The notes beneath the pieces were generated by a model that saw only the letters and a list, made by a program, of their open reading frames with translations, had not been told where the DNA came from and searched no databases. Shown here piece by piece: positions 13,767 through 25,886 of a stretch of DNA of 64,000 nucleotides (its first letter is position 1; every line of letters starts with the position of its first letter). The position numbers and the translations under genes are program-made. The DNA is from Liquidambar formosana (lineage: Eukaryota > Streptophyta > Magnoliopsida > Saxifragales > Altingiaceae): positions 8,420,333 through 8,484,332 of the forward strand of contig CM077831.1 in NCBI GenBank assembly GCA_039720395.1. Direction: 5' to 3'.

Positions 13767-13842
13767 CCTAGGATACTTAGTATCCTAGGGCGGACTTGAA
13801 CCTCACGAAGAGCGCCTACGTACCATGTATGGAAATACATGG
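13767..13842 (-). other. Paired hairpins in S1 LTR
   Basis: The first hairpin (13767-13789) has arms CCTAGGATAC and GTATCCTAGG around three bases. The second (13823-13842) has arms CCATGTAT and ATACATGG around GGAA. Both lie downstream of the LTR TATA box in transcript sense. The G2 LTR has the same pair at 36556-36578 and 36612-36631; S2 and O1 keep shorter versions of the first. Confidence 0.7.
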
Positions 13843-15556
13843 ATCAAAGTCCACGTAGTTCGAAAGGGAATAGGGTTATAACCTAATCAAGGCCTATGGT
13901 AAACCCTAAGTTTCCTTTTAAGTAAAACATGGTAAGCTTCCAAAATAAATGATTCTCAAAAGATCTTTAGAAAATATGGAATTTGATAAAGATGGAAACT
14001 TGGATTTAAAAGGTATCTTTTTAATGAAAGGATACTATAGAATCTACCATACCCCTCTATTAAGGAATAACCCTAGGGGAGAGAAAGGGAAAGTTTCAAG
14101 GAAAGGAAAGAAGGGTGAATTGGGGCACCCTCATACCCTACTTACCTATAAGCAAAAGCAACCTGTCAAAATAACCACCCTATTGCATAGGGTAATTACC
14201 TTATTTGTAAGATTTCATCTCACAATAGCCAAAATAACCACCCCACATTGGTGGGGTAACTGCACCTGTTGTACCTGTCAAGCACCTGCAATTTGCATGC
14301 AAAACATACCAAAAATACCAACCAAACAAGCTAGGTTCCAATCAAGCAATTATCATGCTTAAACATAGGCTAACACATGCTCAAAACTCATCATTAAAGC
14401 CATTAAACAGATCTGGATAGAACTGAAATAAGGTCTAAAATCACTCGTAAGTCATGCAAAGAACACCAATCATGAACCAATAAGAACCCTAATTCAATCC
14501 TATATGCAATGACATGCAATAAACCCTAAAATTGAATTAAAGCCTATATTCATCTACTAAGCATGCAAACAACATAAATAGTGAACAACCATAAACCCTA
14601 ATTTGATCCTAGAACCATGACATGCATAAAAACCCTAAAATCAACTATGTGAATGCTAAAAAATATCATAGTTATCAAATATGCAGCACATATATATCAA
14701 CTATGAAGAAAAAAAATAAAGAAAAACCCTAAGCTATCATGCTATATGCAACCTTCCTAACACAAGGATGAGTGAAACCCTAGAATCACAATTGTGCTCA
14801 AAATCACATAAAATAACTCTAAATCATGCAAAACTCCTCATAGACATCATTCTAATCATGCATATTAATCAATAGAAGCCTCAACACATGATAAAAACAC
14901 AAGCTTGCACATGAAATATAGCTATTCTAAGTAAAAACCTAATTTCAGCACAAGAGAAACCCTAGAATTGCAAACATGCATTAAATCACATTAAACAGCG
15001 CTCTAGCATTTTAAACAGCCCATAAACATCATCCTAATCATGCTTACTAACTCATAGAAGTAGCAAAACATGATAAAAACATATGCTTTAACATGAAATC
15101 ATAGCTATTCAATGCAAAACCCTAGAACAGACTCTAGAAACCCTAAAACACAACTACACCTAAAATCACATGAAATAACATTATATCATGCAAACCCAGC
15201 TATAAACATTATTCTAATCATGTATTTTAAGCATTAGAAGCATCAACACATGATAAAAAAATAAGCTTGAACATGAGATAATGCTATTCTATGCAAAAAC
15301 CTAATTTTAAAAGAGAGAAGAGGAGAAGAGAGGGTATACCTATGGTTGCTACTGTAGAACTCGTCTTCTCTTCTTGTGGACAAGTTGAAAAGCTCTCCTT
15401 CAAGCCTCCAAGTACAGTTCCAGCCCTCCTTCAAGCTCTCTCCCTCACTCTCTCACTCAAAATTTAGGTTAAACTACCCTAAGGATGGCTGTCATAGCCT
15501 CCAATGTGCCTCCCACTTCAGAAATTTTCCTCCCCTATTGCTGAAGTATAAGGGGG

Positions 15557-15564
15557 TATTTATA
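15557..15564 (-). promoter_or_regulatory. TATA box of S1 LTR
   Basis: TATAAATA on the minus strand in the context CCCTATAAATACCCCC. It recurs in S2 (29906-29899), O1 (32953-32946) and the G2 LTR (38651-38644), and sets LTR polarity. Confidence 0.75.
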
Positions 15565-15751
15565 GGGATTGAGGGGAAACCCTCAATGGTTGGGATTAAA
15601 ACCCTAGGGATTGATCCAAGGGCTCTTAGAGGTTCCCTTGGGGCTTAAGTAGGTCAAATAGGGCTGAAATTAGGGTTAAATGGCGGCTGGAGGCGAGCAA
15701 ATCCGAGAAAATAGAGAGGGAGCCGCGTCAAGGCTCAAAAAAGGAAAGAGG

Positions 15752-15814
15752 CTCGGGTGACCATTTGGGGCTGGGCCCAGGCGGCTAGCCGCCCAGGCCT
15801 GGGTGGTCACCCGA
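15752..15814. promoter_or_regulatory. GC-rich palindromic module, short form (63 bp)
   Basis: Outer arms are CTCGGGTGACCA and TGGTCACCCGAG, with a perfect inner palindrome GGCGGCTAGCCGCC at 15780-15793. It is the 80-bp module of the other LTRs minus one inner unit. It lies 188 bp upstream of the LTR TATA box. Confidence 0.75.
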
Positions 15815-17331
15815 GGCCATGTCAGCTTTAGCCCAAATTTAACCCCTTTCGGCTTCCAAATGTGTTTAAGGGCTCAAATCAACTCCGATTTTGATGAAAC
15901 GAAAGCCAAAACGACCGTGTTTCGAAGGGGAATGTAATTTGAGTCACTTAAGGGCAAGAAACCCTAGCCATGGCTGCATGGTTGGGTCCTACAAAGGCGG
16001 TTAACCGCTATGCCTTACCATCGCTTAGCTTAGGTATGCACATAGGGTCGCACCGAATGCTTTCAAATTCGAAATTCAACCTCCCTAAACACATTTGGGG
16101 ATGAAATTAAGACTAATCAAGGTCAAATGAGTAGTCATAGAGTGAAAATCATGAGCCAATTCGGGCTAACCCGAAGTAGGTCTCTTAGCCAACCTGAGCC
16201 TTGTTGAGCCATTCTAATCCCAAACCATCAATTCATCGAATTGAACCCACAAATACCTCAAATGCAACCATATGAACTCCAATCGGCAACTTGGAGATCA
16301 TTTCAAGGTCAAATGGAAAATTTGTGACCAAAAAGACGATTATGCCCCTCAAGTCACAAAAGTTCTTATTAACCCTCAAGATCAACTCCAAATCGAACCA
16401 AAATTCATACACACCATCCTTAGGACCCTAGAAACTCAATGCAAAAGACTAGACTCAAAAAGGAAACAAAAGACACATGCAATGACGAACCCTAGCTAAG
16501 GTGGCAAAAATGGGGTGTGACAGGGATTGGGGTCCCACTGTGACCTAGAAGCCTCACATGTTAGTTTCTTGGCTTCTAACCCACAATAAGAAGACAACTC
16601 TTTGTCTATTGCTTCATAAGCAAGTTCCAATCATTTTGCCTCTAGGGAACATACACCTCACATGTTAGTTTCTTGGAATACTTCCCTAGTTAAGTTAAAC
16701 CCATCATTCACACAGGTATGTTTCGCCAAATATATACCTCACATGTTAGTTTCTTGGTATATACCAGTTCAGGCACCCCATGATATCTGATATGTGATAG
16801 TTTCAAGTAATGTCTTTAACATGGGTAGCTCCTACATGTCTGCAGCCAGGTACCCACATTAAGGGACGTTAGATGATCCTATAATGATGGAAGGCAATGA
16901 AGAATTCATTCCCCAATGACTTCTCCATTTTCAACTTAATATTAAATAAGAGGGGTTTTAAAGGGTCTCATCAAATTAACATGCATCCTATGTATCAAAA
17001 TTTAAATATATAAATTATGCTATTTATAATCATATATCTTATGCTATTTTAAATCATACATCGCATGCTATTATATATCAACATATATAAAGTACCATAT
17101 TTTAATATTAGTCCCTAAGTGAATAGGTAACATATACCAAACTATGGTATTGGAGCTAATACAATTATCTCATAAATTAAAGCTCCCACTATGATGATTA
17201 TGGACTTTGAGAGGATTCAATCCAAGCCAATAGATTGAATCCAAGGTCTAAGGTGGGTGTAGGTGATCGTAAAATAAACCATTCGTAACATGCATGCTTT
17301 CTTGAAAAACTTCTCTAAGCTTTCAAGTCCT

Positions 17332-17517
17332 TCAATCTGCTCCCTTGGCTTGATGGTCTCCACCATTGGCTTGTTGGGCTCCATCATACTCCTTTGGGTC
17401 CACCATGCTCCTTAGTGCGCTCTCGATTACATAACATTTACATAATATATAGAAAGGGATACATAAGGGGAATGTGGGGTACATAAGAGAATGATAGAGA
17501 GAGAGGGAAGGTGGCAT
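17332..17517 (-). CDS. Small leader ORF of Copia-2 (61 codons)
   Basis: Sense-strand ORF whose product is identical to that at 586-771. It is close to neutral evidence of function because the two copies are near-identical overall; the Copia-4 version is the useful comparison. Confidence 0.25.
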   Translation of the reverse strand: MPPSLSLYHSLMYPTFPLCIPFYILCKCYVIESALRSMVDPKEYDGAQQANGGDHQAKGAD

Positions 17518-18294
17518 GCAAGCCCCAAATAATAAATTACATCACCATAATAAAATTACAACTCTTGAAAAATTATTACAACCCATTCATAAGACGGCCA
17601 ATCACAATTGGTTTAAGGGGTATAGTCTATAATCATCATCCAAACACATACATACAATCTCATTGCATAATGTAAAGAAAAACTCATTAAAACATATGGG
17701 CATTATGGTAATTCTCTTGAATGATTTACATTAATCTCATTAATGCATCCTAATCTTATTAGGTTTAAACAAAAATATCCAGAATTAAATAAAGTCTTAA
17801 CATTTAAGACATTTAGTTTAAATTAATCAAATTAATAGAAACATATAAAGTTTCCTAAAATAACTCTAATATCCAATATTAGGGTTTCCTTATTTAAACA
17901 AAACAATTTCATTTAATTAAGAATTTCCAGATTTTAATTTAATCCCCAATTGTACTTTAAACCATTTAAAACATTATAAAATTAATCAATATTAATTAAA
18001 TAATTAACATGGGAATTAAATAAAATCAATTAAATGATGAATTAGTGTATTAGGGTTTCCTAAAACCCTAAACCCTAAATGCAAGCCCTAATCATTAAAT
18101 GCCTTATGATTGGTCATTTAATGTCCAATCATTAAAACCCTAGGTTCATACGGTATTTAATAAAAGGGATTAGGGTTTAATTAATGCCAAATAGGGTATT
18201 TATTACCCTTAATTAATTACACTAATTAGGGTTATCAAAACCCTAACCCTAGACATCATTAATGGTATTAATTATGGCCTAACAATTAATAACC

Positions 18295-18321
18295 ATGATT
18301 GGTCATTTAATGACCAATCAT
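18295..18321. other. 27-bp palindrome in Copia-2 leader
   Basis: Arms ATGATTGGTCATT and its complement meet at a central base. The same palindrome is at 27389-27415 in Copia-3 and 59678-59704 in Copia-4. Confidence 0.7.
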
Positions 18322-18475
18322 TAACTCTTAATTAAGGTAATTAATATTCCAATTAGGGTTTTAATTAATGCCATAATGAAATTAGGGTTTCATCATTAAC
18401 TCAAAATTAGGGTTTCATCCTTAACTCTATGCAGCCATCACTACCAAGGGGCTGCCTGAGCTTGGCTAGGCTGCC

Positions 18476-18658
18476 ATGGCCACCAACAGCTGTGGGAGGC
18501 CATGGCCAGCCAATGGAGAGGACTACAAGGGTGTGGGACAAGCCCTTGGACATGTGAGAAGTGGTGGAAGTGGCTGCCATCATCAAGAACAATTAGGGTT
18601 TCCAAAACCCATTGCTGGAGCCATTGTTGCAGACCTTCAAGGTCACAATAGCTTCTAA
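18476..18658 (+). CDS. Small ORF antisense to Copia-2 leader (60 codons)
   Basis: The product has Gly/His-rich motifs (GHVRSGGSGCHHQ) and ends PIAGAIVADLQGHNSF. Copia-4 (59860-60042) has the same length and stop; Copia-3 (27234-26986) reads on for 22 more codons. Substitutions occur but no indels within the shared 60 codons. No family recognised; it may be chance. Confidence 0.2.
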   Translation: MATNSCGRPWPANGEDYKGVGQALGHVRSGGSGCHHQEQLGFPKPIAGAIVADLQGHNSF

Positions 18659-19812
18659 AACCTTATCAATTCGACTCTTCCATTGAAAGCAGCTTTTGTA
18701 TCATGTCCCTACATGAAATACTAAGCCAATAGAAAAGGTTTGGATGATCATATCATCACCAATTGTTCTAAACAATTAAAACAACAGTAGGCTGCCCAGA
18801 ATTTGACAGCATACTGTCCATGGTCAGAAATTGATTTAAAACCCAGCAAGATGACTAAGTCAGGCTACCAAACGAATTTTTCCAGTATCCTACATGTCTT
18901 AGGAAACTAATGCAATTGGTTTCATGCAATTTGGAGTTCCCTAACTCAAGTTCTAATCAAAACTCCATTGATGACTTTTCTGCAGAGAAAATCTGCTATG
19001 CTGTTCATGAACAATTTTCAAACTTTTTGAATCTTTTTCCATCAAAACCTTTTTGAAACTTAAAGAAAATCATATACACATGATATATAATGATCCTAAA
19101 ATGATCTTCCATCATAAATACAGCATCTTTAATTAGAATTAATTGCAAGAACCTTAGGGTTCTAAAACCCAGATTCAGCCTCCATGGTGTTCTTCTCCTT
19201 CTTCCTTCTGTTCTAGCATCTTAATCCAATTATGATGCATCTAAATGCTTGGGAACCTTTCCCTTCCATGTCTAGAACATAACCAAAGTGGTGGCAACCA
19301 TTGCCATGCCTTTGATCTCCATCAATAACTCAAAGTTGTGGCTATTGCATCATTCCCGAGCAAAACTGTCTTTCCAGACAGCCTGTAGTTAAAAATTCAT
19401 AACTTTCACTACAGAACTCGGATTGACGCATCGTTTGTTGGGTTGGAAAGCTTATTCGAAGAGCTTTCTAACCATATATGGCTCGAAAATTTTGGAGAAG
19501 AACTCTGAATTCGGCATGCAAAACAAGATGACGGTTTTTCATGGCTACCATGAAAACTGTTCATAACAGTTTTATAAAACCCTAGTTTCTTTATTCTTCT
19601 TCTCCAAACTCAAACCCTATGCAACCTATTGCATCCATGGCTACACTTAACCATCAATTAGAAGAGGAGAAGAAGAGAATTGACCTAGGGTTCCAAATCC
19701 TAGGTTCAGCCATGGAGGAAAACCAATTATGCAGAAAATTTTCCAGACTTTTGAATCATTCAACTACACCATAATTACCAGCCCATATGTATTTTGCATT
19801 ATGCATAATCAT

Positions 19813-19825
19813 GGCTCTGATACCA
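19813..19825 (-). other. Primer binding site of Copia-2
   Basis: Reverse complement of TGGTATCAGAGCC, which matches the 3' end of plant initiator Met-tRNA. It lies one base inside the 5' LTR, the standard place for first-strand priming in copia elements. Confidence 0.9.
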
Positions 19826-19826
19826 C

Positions 19827-21476
19827 TGTTGGGAATCGAACAAGAGGGAAAAATTGAAGTGCGGAATATAAAAATTTTTCCTACGATTCCATAGCCCATG
19901 AATCTAACTATGCATAACACAAAATCAAACCCTAACTACGAAGAGGGTTAGAACACTTACAGAATTTTTGTCTTCTCCGTTTTGCTCCAAGCTTTGACTC
20001 CGGACAGCGGTGAATGAGCAGCCCAAGTGTGCTGCCTCCAACGGTATCCACACCTAGCTAGAGCTTCAAGTCCTTTCCTCCTTTTCCTTGTTGTTGCTAG
20101 TGTAAGAGAAGAGAGGAGAGAGAGAGAGGGAGGCTAGAAATTCTAGCCAGCCCTTGGAGAGTTAAACTTATGATGATGTCACACATCATAGTGTGACTTA
20201 TATAGTCCACACTAAGGGGGCCGGCCCTAGGGGGAAACCCTATTAGGGTTTTATGCAATTTCTCTAAATTGCACAATAACCCCTATAAGTTATATCAAAT
20301 ATAAATAGGCCTCAAAGAACTATTCTTTATGCACTCATACCCTTTCTCTCATAGACTTAAAAGCTCATCTTGCATGATCAGTGTGTGACCCATTGGGTTC
20401 ACATCATCAAGTAGTAGGAATAGCATGAGGTGTGCACAATGGAACTCTTTCCATTTAGGGTCTAATTGGAACTCCTTCCAATTCCCTAGTTGATTATAAC
20501 TCACTTATATCAATTAGGGCTTCTACTAACCATGAGTAACACCTAGCATATGGCTCATGGTGTGGTCCTTAATGAGGTGAATAGTCATTTACAAAGAACC
20601 CTTCTGTTATAGTTTATAGGTTACAATTGCATCCTTCCTTCAACACAATGTCTCCAATTGAACTAATAGGACATGGAAGTCTGTCAAGTCCCTAGTTCAA
20701 TTACTTTATACTCATTCATAGATATCAACTCATTGATGAACTCATGAAACTCTTTTCATATTCATCCTACCATGGCCATGGATTTAATGAGTTATATTAT
20801 GAATGCTATATGAGACATTCTCTCTCTTTTTCCTGAGAGTGATGGATCCCTTGTTGATCACTCACATGCCTTCATACACATAGCAGTAGGGCCAATGAAC
20901 ACCTTTGCAAAACCATGAATAGGATTTGCACTTAGTGTTATCAAACTTCTAAAGCTACATGCATAAGACAACTATGGTGTCTCAGGTCTAAGGATTACTT
21001 GTACCACTATAACAATGAGAAACTGATTGACAGGTAGGATAAAACTCCATTCAGTTTATCTCATATCTTTGGTCACATTCAGTGTACCTATTCTCGTAAT
21101 AGGCACCCACTTGTTGGTTGTAGTGTCTCCACACAAATAGCTTGAGACTAGCTATCCTCCTATAGAGTCAACCTAACAAGTGCTAGTCCTATGGTTCATT
21201 ACTGTCCATCATAGTGAACCTTCAACTAGGAATGCTTTAGGAGTTTAGTACAGAGATATATCTATAGTCTCAAAATTACAACTCTTTGTAATTCCATATT
21301 CTCAACTCTAACTCCATGGACATATTATGTAAATATAAATGATGCATATAAACATAATAGAATAAGCCCTTTTATTAAATCAATAATAAATGTGACATAC
21401 ATAAATGAAATCAAATGATTGTTCCTAATCCCTAAACAATCATCTCTATGATTGGCTCTAGGGCATAATCCTAACA
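19827..21476 (-). repeat. Copia-2 5' LTR (1650 bp)
   Basis: Full LTR on the minus strand. Near 20745 it carries the short indel form shared with the Copia-3 LTR, while near 20575-20610 it matches Copia-1 and the Copia-2 3' LTR. It is thus a mosaic relative to its partner LTR. Confidence 0.95.
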
Positions 21477-24233
21477 CTCCAGGGTTCGTCCATTAGCCAT
21501 GCTACCATGCCACTCCTGAATTGGTACCTTGAATGTGGTGTCATTGCGAAGCTCCATGAAGAAGATCTTGGCCTACCTGATAGCAGCTTGTAGGTGTCTT
21601 AGTTTAGTAATATTTCCCTAATTCAATAAGATGTATCTATTTAACTCACCTTGTGGAGTCATAGTATTGATACAGATTTGTTTGTTTTCCTTCTTTTGTG
21701 TGTCATTCCTACTATTCCTAGTCAATAAAGTGTGCTTTCTTTCTCTATATATGCAGTGTCTCTTTTCTCTCCTCTATGAATATTTATGGCATGGATATAG
21801 ATCCCAGGTCCCCCCGGAGCTCGTTGAGCAAAGGAAAAGGGGCGTCACCGAACCTAATATGGATGAATTGGAATCAATCAACTTAGGGACGGATGAATTG
21901 CCAAAAATAGTTAAAATTGGGAAAACCCTCTCCCCCGTTGAAAAGGAAAAGATGATCTCTCTCTTAAAAGCCAACATTATGGCTTTTGCATGGTCTTATG
22001 AAGACATGCCTGGCATTGACCCCGATATTGTGCAACACTATATCCCCACTAATTCCCTAAAGAAGCCGGTAAAGCAGAAACTCAGAAGATTAAAACTAGA
22101 ATGGGCTCTAAAAGTAAAAGAAGAGGTAACTAAACAACTAGACGTGGGGTTCCTCCAAGTTGTGGAGTATCCTGAGTGGTTGTCAAACATAGTTCTTGTG
22201 CCTAAAAAAGATGGGAAAGTGAGGATGTGTGTAGATTTCCGAGATCTCAACGCCGCAAGCCCTAAGGATGACTTTCCTTTACCCCATATCGATGTGTTGG
22301 TGGACAGCATAGTGGGACATGCACTCCTCTCCTTCATGGACGGATTCTCCGGGTATAACCAGGTAAAGATAGCGCCTCAAGACATGGAGACAACAGCCTT
22401 TATCACGCAATGGGGAACGTACTGTTACAAGGTAATGCCTTTTGGCTTAAGAAACGCTGGGGCTACTTACCAAAGAGCAGCAACGACCTTATTGCATGAT
22501 ATGATCCATAAGGAAGTCGAGGTTTATGTCGATGATATGATCATGAAGTCCGTGGATAGGAAAGGGCATTTCAAGGCACTAGAGAAGTTCCTGGAGCGAG
22601 CAAAGAAGTACAATCTCCGTTTAAACCCACAAAAGTGCGTTTTTGGTGTCACTGCAGGCAAGCTATTGGGGTTCATGATCACTCAGAGGGGAATCGAAGT
22701 GGACCCAGGGAAGATAAAAGCTATTGTGGAGATGGAGCCGCCTAGTACTAAGAAGCAGATCTGGGGCTTTCTGGGAAGAGTTCAATACATAAGCCTATTC
22801 ATTGCTAACTTGACCATGGTTTTCGAACCAATCTTCAAATTGCTTAAGAAAGGTGTGCCGAAAGTGTGGAACGAAGAATGCCAAGAGGCCTTTGAGACCA
22901 TTAAGAGATACTTGTGCAATCCTCCAATCTTAGTTCCCCCACGGCAAGGTGCACCGCTCTTGTTATACTTAACGGTTACCGAAACCGCGACGGGAGCTAT
23001 GTTAGCTCAATATCTCGAAGGGTCTACAAAGGAGAATGCCATCTACTACCTAAGCAAGAAAATGACAGATTATGAAGTGAAGTACAATGCAATTGAAAAG
23101 GCTTGTGTGGCACTAGTATGGGCGATGCAGAAACTCCAGCACTACATGATGTCCTTTAAAGTGTTCTTGATAAGTCGCATGGATCCATTGAAGTACCTGA
23201 TAGAGAGGCCAGTATTGTCATACAGAACTGCTCGATGGTCAATTCTCCTCAACGAATTTGACATCAAGTACGTGAATCAGAAGTCTATCAAGGGGAGCGT
23301 CATCGCAGACTACCTAGCTAGCTGTCTTGTGTCATCATCCGCTCCCTTCGAGGATCAGTTCCCAGACGAGGACGTGCTAGAGATTGGTAGAAAGACTTGG
23401 AGAGTTTATTTCGATGGGGCAGCCAATAAGAAAGGTTATGGGATAGGAGTCTTGCTAGTTTCACGTGAAGAGGCATTTACATCGTTGGCGGTCAAGTTGG
23501 GGTTTGAAGCTACCAATAACATTGCTGAGTATGATGCCTGTATCCTAGCATTGGAAGCGGCACTGGAATTGGGAATCAAAGAACTAGAAGTGTTCGGGGA
23601 CTCGGCACTAATCATTTGTCAAATAATAGGGGAATGGAAAACTCGAGATGAGAAGTTGTTGCCATACCACGCCTATCTGGAAGCTCTAACCAAGGAGTTC
23701 TCAGAGATAGAGTTCAACTACCTTTCAAGAAACAAGAACCAGTTCGCCGATGCCTTGGTGACCCTAGCATCCATGGTGGAGATACCTGAAGGGGGAAACG
23801 TGAAGCCGTTGGTGATAGAATGCCAAGACAAGCCTGTGTACTGTTGTGCAATCCGAGGAGGAGAAGTAAATGATGGCCACCCGTAGTTCCATGACATAAA
23901 GAAGTTCATTGAAGAAAGGGAGTACCCAAAAGGAGCATCTCGTATCGACAGAAAAACCTTAAGGCGGTTGGCAAGTCACTATGTACTTTGTGGAGGAAAG
24001 CTATACCGGAGATCATACGATGGGATCCACCCGCTGTGTGTCACCGAGGAGGAAGCTGAGCATCTGATTAAAGAAATCCATGAAGGGACAGGGGCTCCGC
24101 ATATGAATGGCTATATGTTGGCTAAGAAAATCATGAAGTTAGGCTATTATTAGTCTACCATGGAAAGGGATTGCCACGCACATGTCAAGAAGTGTCATAA
24201 ATGCCAACTGTTCGCCAGTGGACAACATTTGCC
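21477..24233 (+). pseudogene. G1 gag-pro end and pol (RT, RNase H, aRNase H, start of integrase)
   Basis: The first 113 bases complete gag-pro (IMPLLNWYL-like to the stop after CAGCTTG). A candidate intron follows (21590-21756), then pol. A 7-bp deletion relative to G2 near 21806 shifts the frame just before PPELVEQRKRG. The open part to 23886 holds reverse transcriptase with YVDD (near 22527), a first RNase H, and an archaeal-type RNase H (YFDGAANKKGYG, NNIAEY, FGDSAL; about 23400-23770). Stops at 23884 and 24151 both replace Trp codons. The integrase HHCC region follows and the Copia-3 LTR cuts it after GQHLP. Confidence 0.92.
21590..21756 (+). other. Ogre-type intron between pro and RT in G1 (167 bp)
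   Basis: Donor GTAGGT overlaps the gag-pro stop (CTTGTAGG). The acceptor is a pyrimidine-rich stretch ending ATGCAG. The intron leaves two bases of a codon and the downstream exon opens with a third base, as in G2. Pea Ogre elements are known to have a partly spliced intron at this place. Splicing itself is inferred. Confidence 0.65.
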
Positions 24234-25885
24234 TGTTAGGATTATGCCCTAGAGCCAATCATAGAGATGATTGTTTAGGGATTAGGAACAATCATTTGAT
24301 TTCATTTATGTATGTCACATTTATTATTGATTTAATAAAAGGGCTTATTCTATTATGTTTATATGTATCATTTATATTTACATAATATGTCCATGGAGTT
24401 AGAGTTGAGAATATGGAATTACAAAGAGTTGTAATTTTGAGACTATAGATATATCTCTGTACTAAACTCCTAAAGCATTCCTAGTTGAAGGTTCACTATG
24501 ATGGACAGTAATGAACCATAGGACTAGCACTTGTTAGGTTGACTCTATAGGAGGATAGCTAGTCTCAAGCTATTTGTGTGGAGACACTACAATGAACAAG
24601 TAGGTGCCTATTACGAGAATAGGTACACTGAATGTGACCAAAGATATGAGATAAACTGAATGGAGTTTTATCCTGCCTGTCAATCAGTTTCTCATTGTTA
24701 TAGTGGTACAAGTAATCCTTAGACCTGAGACACCATAGTTATCTTATGCATGTAGCTTTAGAAGTTTGATAACACTAAGTGCAGATCCTATTCAGGGGTC
24801 TGCAAAGGTGTTCATTGGCCCTACTGCTATGTGTATGAAGGCATGTGAGTGATCAACAAGGGATCCATCACTCTCAGGAAAAAGAGAGAGAATGTCTCAT
24901 ATAGCATTCATAATATAACTCATTAAATCCATGGCCATGGTAGGATGAATATGAAAAGAGTTTCATGAGTTCATCAATGAGTTGATATCTATGAATGAGT
25001 ATAAAGTAATTGAACTAGAGACTTGACAGACTTCCATGTCCTATTAGTTCAATTGGAGACATTGTGTTGAAGGAAGGATGCAATTGTAACCTATAAACTA
25101 TAACAGAAGGGTTCTTTGATAGATACATATTCACTTCATTAAGGACGACACCATGAACCATATGCTAGGTGTTATTCATGGTTAGTAGAAGCCCTAATTG
25201 ATATAAGTGAGTTATAATCAATTAGGGAATTGGAAGGAGTTCCAATTAGACCCTAAATGGAAAGAGTTCCATTGTGCACACCACGTGCTATTCCTACTAC
25301 TTGATGATGTGAACCCAATGGGTCACATGCTGATCATGTAAGATGAGCTTCAAAGTCTATGAGAGAAAGGGTATGAGTGCATAAAGAATAGTTCTTTGAG
25401 GCCTATTTATATTTGATATAATTTATAGGGGTTATTGTTCAATTTAGAGAAATTGCATAACACCCTAATAGGGTTTCCCGCTAGGGCCGGCCCCCTTAGT
25501 GTGGACTATATAAGTCACACTATGATGTGTGACATCATAATAAGTTGAACTCCCCAAGGGCTGGCCAGAATTTTCCAGCCTCCCTTTCTCTCTCTCCTCT
25601 CTTCTCCTACACTAGCAACAACAAGGAAAAGGAGGAAAGGACTTGAAGCTCTAGCTAGGTGTGGATACTATTGGAGGCAGCACACTTGGGCTGCTCACTC
25701 ACCGCTGTCCGGAATCAAAGCTTGGAGCAAAACGGAGAAGACAAAAATTATGTAAGTGTTCTAACCCTCTTCGTAGTTAGGGTTTGATTTTGTGTTATGC
25801 ATAGTTAGATTCATGGGCTGTGGAATCGTAGGAAAAATTTTTATATTCCGCACTTCAATTTTTCCCTCTTGTTCGATTCCCAACA
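24234..25885 (+). repeat. Copia-3 5' LTR (1652 bp)
   Basis: TGTTAGGATT...GATTCCCAACA. TATATAAG at 25507-25514 lies inside a dyad (GTGTGGACT / AGTCACAC). Diagnostic variants near 25115-25180 match Copia-4 rather than Copia-1 or Copia-2. Confidence 0.95.
25507..25514 (+). promoter_or_regulatory. TATA box of Copia-3 5' LTR
   Basis: TATATAAG flanked by complementary arms. The same site in Copia-4 is 61203-61196 on the minus strand. Confidence 0.7.
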
Positions 25886-25886
25886 G

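Larger units (their letters stand above)
13348..16522 (-). mobile_element. S1: solo LTR of a Tat/Ogre-like gypsy element (3175 bp)
   Basis: The insert runs TGTGGACCCC...GGGTGTGACA and is flanked by the 5-bp duplication GGGAT (13343-13347 and 16523-16527). The intact target survives in Copia-4 near 57945. There is no internal region, so it is a solo LTR left by LTR-LTR recombination. A TATAAATA box on the minus strand (15564-15557), and the polarity of G2 whose LTR is closely related, put the LTR on the minus strand (U3 at the right). It contains a 63-bp palindrome 188 bp upstream of the TATA box, two short hairpins, and diverged repeats of about 180 bp between 14500 and 15300. Several open frames inside are chance ORFs. 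Confidence 0.9.
16523..19812 (-). other. Copia-2 5' leader
   Basis: Non-coding leader between S1 and the primer site; 13207-13347 is its short end on the other side of S1. It carries telomere-like CCCTAAA units near 18055-18085, a 27-bp palindrome at 18295-18321, a small sense ORF (17332-17517) and a small antisense ORF (18476-18658). Positions 19200-19590 hold a stretch also present in Copia-3 but absent from Copia-4. Confidence 0.75.
8649..21476 (-). mobile_element. Copia-2: full-length but decayed Ty1/copia element with nested solo LTR
   Basis: On the minus strand the order is 5' LTR (21476-19827), primer site, long leader, decayed gag-pol, polypurine tract, 3' LTR (10302-8649). A 3175-bp Tat solo LTR (S1) interrupts the leader close to gag. 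The flanks (CCGTC left, CTCCA right) do not form a target duplication, and the host G1 lacks about 460 bp here. A deletion or recombination therefore followed insertion. Confidence 0.9.

Noticed and set aside
13790..13815. GGTTCAAGTCC on the minus strand of the Tat LTRs, resembling a pol III B box or tRNA T-arm
   Set aside because: No A box at proper distance and no cloverleaf can be drawn; a short match in a conserved block is not enough for an RNA gene.
15376..15648. Open frame of 90 codons in S1, with similar frames at 38268-38777 and 13949-14362
   Set aside because: They lie in LTR sequence on the strand opposite to LTR transcription, cross the TATA region and are not kept in S2 or O1; they look like chance ORFs.
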